64,000 bases of DNA. It comes from Actinophytocola oryzae (GTDB lineage Bacteria > Actinomycetota > Actinomycetes > Mycobacteriales > Pseudonocardiaceae). Below, piece by piece: positions 51,091 through 59,392 of this stretch; the stretch's first letter is position 1, and each line of letters begins with the position of its first letter. The notes under the pieces are model-generated. The model saw only the letters and a list, made by a program, of their open reading frames with translations, made no database searches and was not told the origin of the DNA. Both the position numbers and the translations under genes were made by a program. The DNA lies in NCBI RefSeq assembly GCF_004364325.1, contig NZ_SOCP01000008.1:248001-312000 (forward strand), written 5' to 3'.

Positions 51091-51582
51091 TCACTGACGG
51101 GTGTCGAGCGCCCACTGCTCGTTGATCGTCTGCTGCAGGAGGAACAACGCGTTGCGCGCCGCGATGTTGAACAGCCCCATGGTCGTGTCCTTCCTGCCGA
51201 ACACGACCAGCAGCACCCTCGGGGCCACCGGGAAGACGGCGACGTGGCCGGAGTCACCCTCGAACAGCGAGGCCGACGCCTCACCGACGTTGGCCTGGTC
51301 GGTGAACTGGGAGCCGATACTGGCCGCGGCGGCCGCCATGGCCGCGACCGTGTCGAGGTGCACCGCGTCCGTGTCGGCGGCCAGGACCAGCCCGTCCGTG
51401 CTCGCCAGCAGCATGCCGGAGACGTTGGCCTCCTGGCCGCTCACGCTGTGGAGCGCGTCCTCCACGATCTGCTGAGTGCTGGGGCGCCGCCGGGCGGTGG
51501 GGAGTCCTCCCCACCGCCCGTCCTCCGCGGAGCCACGCCGTGGCAACGGTGACGGCCACTCGGAGTCCTGCGGCTGGCTCAT
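51091..51582 (-). CDS. Roadblock/LC7 domain protein (second of a pair)
   Basis: 163-residue cytoplasmic protein. A Pro/Arg-rich N-terminal extension (~1-38) precedes a Roadblock/LC7 fold (VSGMLLASTDGLVLAADTDA, MAAAAASIGSQFTD, HVAVFPVAPRVLLVVFGRKD). Such proteins regulate small Ras-like GTPases as MglB-type partners. Its ATG overlaps the stop of the preceding Roadblock gene by 4 bp (ATGA), so they are translationally coupled. No GTPase or DUF742 gene, usual partners in actinobacterial conservons, is nearby. Confidence 0.85.
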   Translation of the reverse strand: MSQPQDSEWPSPLPRRGSAEDGRWGGLPTARRRPSTQQIVEDALHSVSGQEANVSGMLLASTDGLVLAADTDAVHLDTVAAMAAAAASIGSQFTDQANVGEASASLFEGDSGHVAVFPVAPRVLLVVFGRKDTTMGLFNIAARNALFLLQQTINEQWALDTRQ

Positions 51583-51953
51583 ACCGACAGGTCACCCTCG
51601 ATGCGCCGGAGGTTGTGACGGGCCAGGGCCAGGTTCGCACGACTGCGGTCGAGCACCAGGTAGAGGAACAGTGAGGGGCCGCTGCCGCCGCCGTCGTCGA
51701 TCAGCCGGATCAGGTGGTACTGGCGGTTGAGCGTGATGAGGATGTCCTCGATGGAGTCGTTCAGGGCCAGAGCGGCCATCACCCGCATCTTGGACCGCAC
51801 CACCTCGGTGTTACCGGCGGCTGCGACCTCCAGGTCGAGCCAGTCGCCGCCACCCAGCGTGCCGAGCGACATGCCGCTCTCGAAGTCGACCAGTGCGACG
51901 CCGACGGCGCCGTCGATGGCCATGGCCTCCTTGAGTGCGGTTTCGATATTCAT
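51579..51953 (-). CDS. Roadblock/LC7-like protein (first of a pair)
   Basis: 124-residue protein with a Roadblock-like fold: IDGAVGVALVDFESGMSLGT, then DLEVAAAGNTEVVRSKMRVM, DSIEDILITLNRQYHLIRLI and SLFLYLVLDRSRANLALARH. ATG at 51953 with AAGGAG about 10 bases upstream; the longer frame to 52079 lacks coding character. It is coupled to the downstream 163-residue Roadblock protein. Probably the two form a heterodimer regulating a GTPase encoded elsewhere. The family assignment is less certain than for its partner. Confidence 0.7.
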   Translation of the reverse strand: MNIETALKEAMAIDGAVGVALVDFESGMSLGTLGGGDWLDLEVAAAGNTEVVRSKMRVMAALALNDSIEDILITLNRQYHLIRLIDDGGGSGPSLFLYLVLDRSRANLALARHNLRRIEGDLSV

Positions 51954-52316
51954 TCCGCCGGTTCTCCTTCTAACCACGAACTCTCTCCCTTTTTCGCGTG
52001 CTGCATTTCGCGCAGGCAAACGGCTGAATGGTCGAAGACAACCGTGGTAATCACGAGTTTCACCCGCCCGCGCGGACACTCTAGGCGCCTCTACCAGCCG
52101 AGTACATACCCTCTTCGCCTGAGTAACTGGTCAGACACAGGGGTGCGCTGAGCAGCCATTTGCGTCCTGCATGGTGCACACGTAGCGCCCGACAAGGGGG
52201 CCTACGGCCAGTGCTCACACCTTCACCGACAGACGCAGAATGACGCGAGTCGGCGTGGGAGCTTGCGAGAACGGCTGTTGGCGCCCATTCAACAAGCCGT
52301 ATTTGGGCGACGGCAC

Positions 52317-52357
52317 AAAAAGGGCCCGCCGACAGCGAGGGCGCGTGTCGACGGGCC
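52317..52357 (-). terminator. intrinsic terminator with U-run, minus strand
   Basis: GGCCCGCCGACA (52323-52334) pairs with TGTCGACGGGCC (52346-52357) at 11 of 12 positions. On the minus strand the stem is followed by GGG-free TTTTT (52317-52321 read in reverse), a classical factor-independent terminator, unusual in such GC-rich DNA. It likely backs up the first hairpin after the small secreted gene. Confidence 0.75.
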
Positions 52358-52546
52358 GAGTGCGGTGGGGCGGCCCTGCATCCGCGTCACCGGCACTGGA
52401 CAGAGAGTGCCCGCTTCTCCGGCGGCCAATCCCTACTTTCGGAGGTTTCTGGGGTGCCGGTGGTCCGTAACCGGTTCCGGCGGTGTCTGACCGGGCGAAC
52501 GACCTGGTGCCCCGCCTGGTTCGGCGCCTGAACCGTGGTTCCGGCA

Positions 52547-52577
52547 GGCCCGGACGACGTGCCGCGTCGCCCGGGCC
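52547..52577 (-). terminator. hairpin just after the small secreted gene
   Basis: 13-bp arms (52547-52559 and 52565-52577) with one position forming a G-U pair on the minus transcript and a 5-base loop, 14 bp beyond the stop codon at 52592. No T-run. Confidence 0.7.
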
Positions 52578-52591
52578 GCCCGGTGGGAGTG

Positions 52592-53014
52592 CTACTGCGG
52601 CCAGATCACCCTGCCCTGGAAGTAGTTCCCGTCATTGCCGCCGGTGCCGTACCACGTCAGCCGGAAGCAGGTGCCGGGCAGGACGTCGGTCGCTATGTCC
52701 ATGCGGCCGGGGCCGCTGTACTGGCGCCACGACGAGAACCTCCCGCCGTCGCACTTCGCCGCCGCCACGAACAGCTGGCCGCCGGGCCAGACACCGGGGC
52801 AGTCGGACGCGCCGGTGTTCGAGTTGAGGTCCAGGGCGATGTTGCCCCAGGCGTTGGTCGTCCGCTGGGTGCTGCCTGTCTGGGTCGCGTTGCGGACGGT
52901 GGCGCCCGCGCAGTGACCTGGTAGGGGCAGTGGCGCGGCTGTGGCCGGTGTGGCCAGGCCGACGACTGTCATCGCGGTGGCCGCGAGGGCCAGTAGTACC
53001 GTCGAGATCCTCAT
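52592..53014 (-). CDS. small secreted protein, unknown function
   Basis: 140-residue exported protein. The signal peptide is residues 1-27 (ISTVLLALAATAMTVVGLA then TPATA). The mature ~113 residues hold four cysteines (HCAGA, SDCPGV, AKCDGG, GTCFRL), probably two disulfides, and aromatic beta-type segments such as SSWRQYSGPGRMDIATDV and FRLTWYGTGGNDGNYF. I do not recognise the family. It lies 24 bp downstream of the P60-like FG-GAP gene's end region on the same strand and is followed by two terminators. Confidence 0.7.
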   Translation of the reverse strand: MRISTVLLALAATAMTVVGLATPATAAPLPLPGHCAGATVRNATQTGSTQRTTNAWGNIALDLNSNTGASDCPGVWPGGQLFVAAAKCDGGRFSSWRQYSGPGRMDIATDVLPGTCFRLTWYGTGGNDGNYFQGRVIWPQ

Positions 53015-53038
53015 GATTCCTCCTTGTACTCAGTGGAT

Positions 53039-54385
53039 TCACATCGCGTGGCGGAACGTTCCCCAGTCCTGGTCCAGTCGCCTCGCGGTCGAGTCGGCGA
53101 TGGCCAGGCCGTTGTTCGGGTAGTACATGAGGTCACCGGCCGCGTTCACGCCGAGGATGTCGGCGTGGTCGTCGCCGCTGAAGTCGGAGGCGAACACGTG
53201 GAGGTACGTGCCGAAGCCGGTCCTGAGCTGGGCGGACCCGGAGATGTTGTACCCGTTGTTCGGGTAGTACAGGAGGTTGCCCGCGGCGTTGACGGCGAGG
53301 ATGTCCGCGGCCCCGTCACCGCTGAAGTCCGCGGCCATGAGGTGCCTGATCGTGCCCCAGCCGGTGGCCAGGCGGCGCGCGGTCGAGTCGGCGATCGCGA
53401 TGCCGTTGTTGGGGTAGTACATGAGGTCCCCGGCCGCGTTGACGCCGAGGACGTCGGCGTAGCCATCGCCACTGAAGTCGCCTGCGGTCACGTGGGTGAA
53501 CGCGCCGAAGCCAGTCTTGAGCACAGTGCTCCCGGAGATGTTGAACCCGTTGTTGGGGAAGTACAGGAGGTTGCCCGCCGAGTTCACGCCGAGGATGTCC
53601 GCGGCCCCGTCACCGCTGAAGTCCGCCGCCATCACGTGGGAGTAGGACCCCCAGCCGGTGGCCAGCCTGCGTGCCGTCGAGTCGGCGATCGCGATGCCGT
53701 TGTTGGGGTAGTACATGAGGTCCCCGGCCGCGTTCACGCCGAGCACGTCGGAGTAGCCGTCACCGCTGAAGTCGGAGACCCTCTCCCCGTCGACGGCCTT
53801 GTAGCGGATGAACGTGAACTGGTTCATCTCGTCGTTGCTGTTTCTGCCGAGCTTGCCGACGTTGTTGTTCGCGTAGGGGTTCTGCACGGTCTGGCCGTCG
53901 CTGTTGAACGAGTAGACGTACGCGCCGTCGTTGTGGTTGGCCGAGTTCACCCAGTGCGAGAACAGCTCGATGTGACCGCCGGTGCCGCCGCCGTCGTTGT
54001 CGTAGACCATCGCGTCGCCCGCCTTCAACCCGTCCTTCGGGATGACCTCCATCCCGTTCCCGTTGCGGGCACGGGAGAGGAAGACGTCGGTGGTCAGGCT
54101 GGCCCCCAGGTGCCAGGCCATCGACACCAGCCCGGAGCAGTCCCGGCGATAGGTGTGGCTGCCCTCGAGGTCGGACGCCCACGAGCCGTTCATGTCGTAG
54201 GTGAGGTGCCGGTCGACCCAGTTCTGTGCTCTGGCCATGATTTCCGAGCGGGCGATCGTACCGCCCACAGTGGACGCCGAAGCGGCGGTGGGAGTGGTGA
54301 GAAGCGGTCCGACCGCGGCACCCAACAGGGCCAGCACGGCGCCAAGGAGGACGGCCACGGCTCTTGGCCGGGTATTCGATCTCAT
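53039..54385 (-). CDS. secreted P60-like wall hydrolase with alternating FG-GAP repeats (module B)
   Basis: 448-residue exported paralogue of 14841-16187, with the same length. The signal peptide is residues ~1-37. The cysteine-peptidase-like domain has Cys83 (RRDCSGLVSMAWHL) and His138 (GGHIELFSHW). From ~205 there are five FG-GAP repeats in an alternating order a-b-a-b-a: type a reads GYADVLGVNAAGDLMYYPNN then GIAIADSTARRLATGWG, type b reads AADILGVNSAGNLLYFPNNG then FNISGSTVLKTGFG. The Asp loops (DFSGDG) are likely Ca2+ sites. It lies downstream of the module B dipeptidase-like gene on the same strand, with a 99-bp gap. Confidence 0.78.
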   Translation of the reverse strand: MRSNTRPRAVAVLLGAVLALLGAAVGPLLTTPTAASASTVGGTIARSEIMARAQNWVDRHLTYDMNGSWASDLEGSHTYRRDCSGLVSMAWHLGASLTTDVFLSRARNGNGMEVIPKDGLKAGDAMVYDNDGGGTGGHIELFSHWVNSANHNDGAYVYSFNSDGQTVQNPYANNNVGKLGRNSNDEMNQFTFIRYKAVDGERVSDFSGDGYSDVLGVNAAGDLMYYPNNGIAIADSTARRLATGWGSYSHVMAADFSGDGAADILGVNSAGNLLYFPNNGFNISGSTVLKTGFGAFTHVTAGDFSGDGYADVLGVNAAGDLMYYPNNGIAIADSTARRLATGWGTIRHLMAADFSGDGAADILAVNAAGNLLYYPNNGYNISGSAQLRTGFGTYLHVFASDFSGDDHADILGVNAAGDLMYYPNNGLAIADSTARRLDQDWGTFRHAM

Positions 54386-54484
54386 GTCATACACGCTTCC
54401 TGTGGGGTGGGGCCGAAGTTGGCGACGAGACCAGCATCGGCGCACCGGCTGCAGGTTCCCTGCAAATCCGCGGGTAGCGCGCTG

Positions 54485-54922
54485 TCAGGGGATGGGGTCG
54501 TACACCGGCGCCTGCGCACCCGTGCTCGCGCACCAGCGGGAGTCGCCGAACGACCAGTGCCACCAGGTGTCGCCGCCGACCATGCCGACGGCCGTCAGGG
54601 CGGCGGCGCACACGGGCCACTCCGGGGGCGGCGCCGCGGACCACAGTGCGGGTTCCGGTGAGCCGGAGACGTGGAGGGAGAGGTCCACGGCTCCGCCGGT
54701 CGCGTGGTCGGCCGCGTCCGGACACGGTCCCGCCCCGGCCGGGCCGTGGTGCCCCGACACGACCAGGAACCGCAGTGCCCTGGGGAGAAAGGTCTGCGCG
54801 GCCGTCAACCGGTCGACCACACCCGAGCGGAGGCGGACCCCGTCGGTGCGCCAGTCCGCGGTCCGCAGCGCGTGGACCCGCGCGAGATCGCGGAGCGGCT
54901 CGTCACGCTGGGTCGGGGACAT
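54485..54922 (-). CDS. degenerate VanX-like D-Ala-D-Ala dipeptidase homologue (module B)
   Basis: 145-residue relative of the 221-residue VanX-like protein at 10938-11603. Two zinc-site positions are kept, His73 and Asp80 in DHATGGAVDLSL, and His122 in WWHWSFGDSRW. The catalytic glutamate of EWWH is Thr119 here, and the conserved Arg of GFRP is replaced (GHHGP). The N-terminal ~30 residues and a central segment are missing compared with the full protein. It may bind D-Ala-D-Ala or wall fragments without cutting them, or it may be decaying. ATG 54922; the upstream part of the longer frame is not convincing. 65 bp downstream of the SARP regulator stop. Confidence 0.75.
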   Translation of the reverse strand: MSPTQRDEPLRDLARVHALRTADWRTDGVRLRSGVVDRLTAAQTFLPRALRFLVVSGHHGPAGAGPCPDAADHATGGAVDLSLHVSGSPEPALWSAAPPPEWPVCAAALTAVGMVGGDTWWHWSFGDSRWCASTGAQAPVYDPIP

Positions 54923-54987
54923 CGCCGCCACGTTGCCCGCTCGCGCTGCAGGAACGCTGTCGATCCGCTGCAAAGGTGGTGCGGGCG

Positions 54988-57900
54988 TCAGTGCTCGGTG
55001 AACTCGCGGACGCCGTAGAGACCGAACACCTCGACCATCTCGGCGCGGAGCTTCGCCGCGGCCGTCACGTCGCCGCCTGCCTCGAGGGTGTCGGCGAGGT
55101 CCCGTTCGGTGCGTGCCTGGTGCAGCGGCAGGTCGATCGCCCGCCACAGCCGGATCGCGGCGCGCAGGTGACGCTCGGCGTCCGCCAGCCTGCCCAGGGC
55201 GAGATCGCGTTCGCCCATGGTGCGCAACGACATCGCCTCACCCCAGCGGTCGCCGAGAGACCGTGACGTGCTCAGGGCCTTGTCCAGCAACGCGTCCGTC
55301 TCCGAGCCGCGGCCGAGCCGGACGAGCGCCTTGGCCATCGACCGGGCGCTGTAGGCCTCGAGCAGACCGTCGCCGGTCTCCTGGAAGACCGTGCGTGCCT
55401 GCTCGCCGAGGTCGTAGGCCCGCTGGTACTCGGCGCGTGCGCGGTGCACCAGGCTGAGCGTGCGCAGCGTCATCCCCTCGCCCCTGCGGCTGCCGAGCCG
55501 CCGGAACGCCGCCAGCGCCTGGGAGACCAGCCGGTGCGCGTCGTCCAGGTGGCCGAGCTCCAGGTGTACCAGGCCGGCGAGCCGGTTCGAGTAGGCGAGC
55601 GACGACTCGTCGCCGAGCTCGGCGAACATGGCGTCGGCCAGCTCGAAGAAGTGCAGCGCCTCGGACAGGTAACCCTGTTCGTGGTTCGTCGTGGCGAGTG
55701 CGGCGAGCGTCAGGGCCTCGCCCCTGGTGTCCTTGAGCTCACGGAACACCTGCAGCGCCTGCATGAGGTAGGTGCGTGCCTCCGCGAGCCGGTCCTGCTT
55801 GTAGCGCAGCTGCCCGAACTCGGTGAGCAGCATGGCTTCCGTCTGCCTGTCGCCGGTACGGCGTGCCGCCGCGAGCGCGGAGTTGTGCGTCCGCGCCCAC
55901 GCGTCGAACAGGTTGCTGACCGCGAACGACGCCGACAGCGCCGAGGCCAGGTCACCCGCGAGCCTGCCGAGATCCAGCGCGGCGGCCCGTTCGACGGCGG
56001 CCACCAGGGAATGGTGCTCGGTGGCGAACCAGGTGCCCGGATCGGCCAGCGCCGCCTGGACCGCGGGTGTCCGCCCTGGCAGCGGCTCCCGTTCGACGGC
56101 GGTCGCCCGCTGGGCACGCAGCGACAGGCCACCCGGCGGTCTGCTGGCCAGGATCGCGTCGACCAGGTGCAGCCAGCCCGCCACCACTCTCGTCACCGCG
56201 GCCGCCACCACGTCCGGTGGGTCCTCGGCAGCGGCGCGCTCGGTGCCGAAGATGCGCAGCAGGTCGTGCATCTCGTACCGGACCTGCCCGCACGCGTCCG
56301 CACCTGCGAAGGTGAGCAGGTGTGCGTCCAGCAGCTCCTCGACCACCCGGTCGACGTCGTCGTCGGTCGCGTCCAGCAGTGCGCCGACCACCCACACGGG
56401 GAACGTCGGCAGGCCGAGAGCACCCAGGCGGCGCACCGTCGCCCTGGCGTCCTCGCCGAGCGCGTCGTAGCTGATCCCGAACGAGGCCCGCACCTGCTGG
56501 TCGCCCGCGGACAGCTCGTCGAGTCTGCGGGTCTCGTCGTCGAGCCGGTCGGACAGCTGCGTGAGCCGCCAGTGCCGCCGGGTGGCCAGCCGGACCCCGA
56601 TGATCCGCACCGCGAGCGGCAGCCGGGCGGACTGGTCCACGAGGCGGCGCAGCGCGGTCGGTTCCGCGGCGGCCCGGTCGTCCCCCGCGATGCGGGTCAG
56701 CAGTTCGCGGGCCTCGGCGGCCTCCAGCACGTCGAGCTCGGTGAGCCGGGCGCCGACGAGCCCGGCCAGGCGGTTGCGGGAGGTGACCAGCACGGCGCAC
56801 CCCGGCGTCCCGGGGAGGAGCGGGCGCACCTGCGTCTCGGCCGCGGCGTCGTCGAGGACCACCAGCACCCGGCGGCCGGCGAGCACCGACCGGTACCGCT
56901 CGGCCTGTTCCTCCACTGTGGACGGTAGGCCGATCGCCGTGTCGCCGAGTGCCGTGAGGAACCGCGCGAGGACCGCCTCGGTCGACGCCGGGGTGCTGGT
57001 CGTGCCGTGCAGCTGGGCGAAGAGCTGGCCGTCGGGGAAGGCGTCGACCAGCTCGTGCGCGGCACGCAGCGCGAGCGTCGACTTGCCGACCCCGCCCTGT
57101 CCGGACATGACCCAGACCGGCACCGCGCCTGCCGACGCCGCACCCGACAGCCCGGTGGTCACCTCCGCGAGCTGGCGGCCGCGGCCGGTGAAGTCCGGCG
57201 GAACCGCGGGGAGCTGCGCCGGACGCGTACCGGTGGGGGAGGCCTGGGCCTTCTGGCTGGTCCCCGGCCGGGTCGCGACGCCGATGGCGTCCGGGTCGGA
57301 CCGCAGGATCGCGTCGTGGGCTGCCCTGAGCACCGGTCCCGGCTCGACACCGTGCTCGTCGATCAGGAACTGCCTGCCCTCCCGGTACACGGCGAGTGCG
57401 TCGGCCTGCCGGTCGAGCGCGTACAGCGCGACCATGAGGTGGCGGCGCAACGCCTCGCGTGCCGGGTGCTGCCGCACCGCGGCGGTGAGCTCGCCGACCA
57501 GCGCCTCGTAGGTGCCCAGCGTGAGACCGGCCGCGGCCCGTTCCTCCAGCACCGACAGCCTGGCCTCCTCGAGCCGGGCCGCCTCGGCGGCGAGCGTCGA
57601 CTGGGCCAGCTCGCCGAACGCCGGGCCACGCCACAACGACAGGGCCTCGTCGAACAGCTCCGCGGCACGTTCGGCGTCACCCCGTGCCGCCGCTGCCCGG
57701 GCCTCGGTGACGAGCCGCTGGAACCGCACGTGGTCGACGTCGTCCGGCTCGACCCGCAACACGTAGCCGGGTGACCGCGTCTCGATCAGCTCACTGCCGC
57801 GGGGCAGCCTCCGCCGCAGTGACGAGACGTAGGACTGCACGAGGTCGGTGGCCGTCGCGGGCGAGTCGTCGCCCCACACGACGTCGACGAGGCGGGACAC

Positions 57901-58023
57901 CGAGACCACGCGCCCGGGAGCCAACGCGAGGGCCGCCAGCAGAGCACGCGGCTTGCCCCCACCCAGCGGTACCGGCGCCGCGTCGAACCAGATCTCCACC
58001 GAGCCGAGGACTCGGATCTCCAT
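54988..58023 (-). CDS. AfsR/SARP-type regulator with NB-ARC ATPase and TPR region (module B)
   Basis: 1011-residue paralogue of 11692-14697 with the same domain order. The DNA-binding domain (~1-95) contains IRVLGSVEIWFDAAPVPLGG, PRALLAALAL and YVSSLRRRLP. The BTAD (~97-250) contains LSLWRGPAFGELAQSTLAAE. NB-ARC follows with Walker A SGQGGVGKST (~307-316), Walker B LVVLDDAAA, and LPLAVRIIGVRLATRRHWRL. TPR helices fill the C-terminal ~320 residues (MLLTEFGQLRYKQDRLAEAR, GEALTLAALATTNHEQGYLS). Start ATG 58023 with a G-run 5 bases upstream. It heads module B and may control the dipeptidase-like and P60-like genes. A direct repeat at 58098-58115 is a candidate site. Confidence 0.92.
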   Translation of the reverse strand: MEIRVLGSVEIWFDAAPVPLGGGKPRALLAALALAPGRVVSVSRLVDVVWGDDSPATATDLVQSYVSSLRRRLPRGSELIETRSPGYVLRVEPDDVDHVRFQRLVTEARAAAARGDAERAAELFDEALSLWRGPAFGELAQSTLAAEAARLEEARLSVLEERAAAGLTLGTYEALVGELTAAVRQHPAREALRRHLMVALYALDRQADALAVYREGRQFLIDEHGVEPGPVLRAAHDAILRSDPDAIGVATRPGTSQKAQASPTGTRPAQLPAVPPDFTGRGRQLAEVTTGLSGAASAGAVPVWVMSGQGGVGKSTLALRAAHELVDAFPDGQLFAQLHGTTSTPASTEAVLARFLTALGDTAIGLPSTVEEQAERYRSVLAGRRVLVVLDDAAAETQVRPLLPGTPGCAVLVTSRNRLAGLVGARLTELDVLEAAEARELLTRIAGDDRAAAEPTALRRLVDQSARLPLAVRIIGVRLATRRHWRLTQLSDRLDDETRRLDELSAGDQQVRASFGISYDALGEDARATVRRLGALGLPTFPVWVVGALLDATDDDVDRVVEELLDAHLLTFAGADACGQVRYEMHDLLRIFGTERAAAEDPPDVVAAAVTRVVAGWLHLVDAILASRPPGGLSLRAQRATAVEREPLPGRTPAVQAALADPGTWFATEHHSLVAAVERAAALDLGRLAGDLASALSASFAVSNLFDAWARTHNSALAAARRTGDRQTEAMLLTEFGQLRYKQDRLAEARTYLMQALQVFRELKDTRGEALTLAALATTNHEQGYLSEALHFFELADAMFAELGDESSLAYSNRLAGLVHLELGHLDDAHRLVSQALAAFRRLGSRRGEGMTLRTLSLVHRARAEYQRAYDLGEQARTVFQETGDGLLEAYSARSMAKALVRLGRGSETDALLDKALSTSRSLGDRWGEAMSLRTMGERDLALGRLADAERHLRAAIRLWRAIDLPLHQARTERDLADTLEAGGDVTAAAKLRAEMVEVFGLYGVREFTEH

Positions 58024-58097
58024 ACGATCCCCCCAAGGACCTTTCGGAACCAGGAGTGTATCGAGAACGGGAGGCCGGGCGTGTCCGTCGCCGGCAG

Positions 58098-58115
58098 GTG
58101 GAGACTAGTGGAGAC
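58098..58115. promoter_or_regulatory. direct repeat upstream of the module B regulator
   Basis: GTGGAGAC occurs twice, 10 bp apart (58098-58105 and 58108-58115), about 75 bp before the regulator start. SARP proteins bind direct repeats of short heptamers near -35, usually 11 bp apart, so this is a possible but unproven site. Confidence 0.3.
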
Positions 58116-58134
58116 GTCGTGGGACGGATCGGCC

Positions 58135-59172
58135 TCAGGGACGCGGGGGAGCGGTCGACCCGCGTGGGATCAGGCGGGGCGGCTCGACCGCGTGTGAGGT
58201 CTGTTCCGCGCCGTTCACCACGGCGAACAGGGCGGTGGCGACCTCGACGCCGAACGCGTGGATGTCGTGGCTCATGGCCGACAGCGCGGGCCGGGTCAGC
58301 TGGCACAGCTGCGAGTCGTCCCAGGCCAGGAGTGAGAGGTCGTTCGGCACGGACAGGCCGAACTCGTCGGCGACGCCCAGTGCGGCGACGGCCATGAGGT
58401 CGTTGTCGAAGATGACCGCGGTCGCGCGGTTCTTCTGGAGCAGCAGGCTTCGGAAGGCGCGGCTGCCCTGGTCGGCCGAGAAGTCCGCGGTCGCCGTGCT
58501 GGTCTCCACGTCCAGTTCGGCCGCGATCGTCTCGAACGCCTGCTGTCGGATGACCGAGTGGCCGAAGTCCGGCGGGCCGGTCACCCTGCCGATGTGCCGG
58601 TGTCCGAGTGCCGCCAGGTAGCGCACGGCTTCCTCGATCGCCGCCGCGTCGTCGGTCCACAGCGAGGTGAACGGTCCGGCCAGCGACGGGTGGCCCACGA
58701 CGACCGCCGGTAGGCCGATCTCCGTCAGTGCCCCGATCCTGGGGTCGTCGATCTTCAGGTCGACCAGGATGCTGCCGTTGATCCGGCCGCCCTGCCACCA
58801 CTCCCGGTGGACGTCGATCTCGTCGCTCGTCTCCGTCACGCGGAGCAGGAGTGAGCAGTTGCGGCTCGAGAGCACGCTTTCGAGGCCGGAGATGAACTCC
58901 ATGTAGAACGGCTCGAGCCCGAGCAGGCGGGCGGGCCGGGCGATCACCAGGCCGACGGTGTGCACCGCGTGGCCGGACAGGGTCGCGGCGGCGAGGTTCG
59001 GCCGCCAGCCCAGCTCCCGCACCGCGTCGAGGATCTTCTCGCGCGTCGCCTTCGACACGCCGGGGCGGTCGTGCAGGGCGATGGTGACGGCCGACGGTGA
59101 CACGCCGGCCAGTGCCGCGACGTCCTTGATCGTCGCTTTGCGTGCCTTGCGGGCCACGCTCGCGTCGGTCAA
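58135..59172 (-). CDS. LacI-family repressor
   Basis: 345-residue regulator. The N-terminal HTH and hinge are KATIKDVAALAGVSPSAVTI, ALHDRPGVSKATREKI and GWRPNLAAATLSG. The periplasmic-binding-like effector domain follows (HTVGLVIARPARLLGLEPFY, RINGSILVDLKIDDPRIGAL, HIGRVTGPPDFGHSVIRQQA, DLSLLAWDDSQLCQLTRPAL). The TTG at 59172 is chosen for AAGGGG with 7-base spacing; a second TTG at 59178 is too close to it. It is divergent from an ABC sugar importer and beta-mannosidase, and a LacI-type palindrome lies in the gap, so it most likely represses that operon until a mannoside is present. Confidence 0.9.
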   Translation of the reverse strand: MTDASVARKARKATIKDVAALAGVSPSAVTIALHDRPGVSKATREKILDAVRELGWRPNLAAATLSGHAVHTVGLVIARPARLLGLEPFYMEFISGLESVLSSRNCSLLLRVTETSDEIDVHREWWQGGRINGSILVDLKIDDPRIGALTEIGLPAVVVGHPSLAGPFTSLWTDDAAAIEEAVRYLAALGHRHIGRVTGPPDFGHSVIRQQAFETIAAELDVETSTATADFSADQGSRAFRSLLLQKNRATAVIFDNDLMAVAALGVADEFGLSVPNDLSLLAWDDSQLCQLTRPALSAMSHDIHAFGVEVATALFAVVNGAEQTSHAVEPPRLIPRGSTAPPRP

Positions 59173-59261
59173 CGTCAACCCCTTCCTACGCGTGCTCCTG
59201 GTCCGGCGACGTGGTGGACCGTTACAGCGGAGTATAGCCAGCTCTCTGCCCACACCTCTAC

Positions 59262-59273
59262 TAAAACGTTCTA
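59262..59273. promoter_or_regulatory. LacI-type operator upstream of the ABC importer operon
   Basis: TAAAACGTTCTA, a 12-bp near-palindrome with the central AACGTT typical of LacI/GalR operators, mismatched only at one symmetric pair. It lies 120 bp before the solute-binding-protein start and 89 bp before the LacI start, so it can serve both. Confidence 0.7.
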
Positions 59274-59392
59274 TGGACATGGGCGCGGGCGGCGTCTACG
59301 TTCGACAACCATCAGTCGCGCGGCGGTCCGGGTGAAGGCGACCCGGCCGCGTCGGGTGCGACGTGGCACAGGCGGACGAGGAGTAGTGCGCT

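Larger units (their letters stand above)
51954..52591. other. 638-bp region between the Roadblock pair and the small secreted gene
   Basis: No convincing gene. It holds the Roadblock promoter region on one side and two minus-strand terminator hairpins (52317-52357 and 52547-52577) on the other. A plus-strand open frame at 52240-52470 lacks codon bias and crosses the terminator, so it is not called. Confidence 0.6.

Noticed and set aside
52240..52470. 76-residue plus-strand frame
   Set aside because: It has no codon bias and runs through the minus-strand terminator hairpin.
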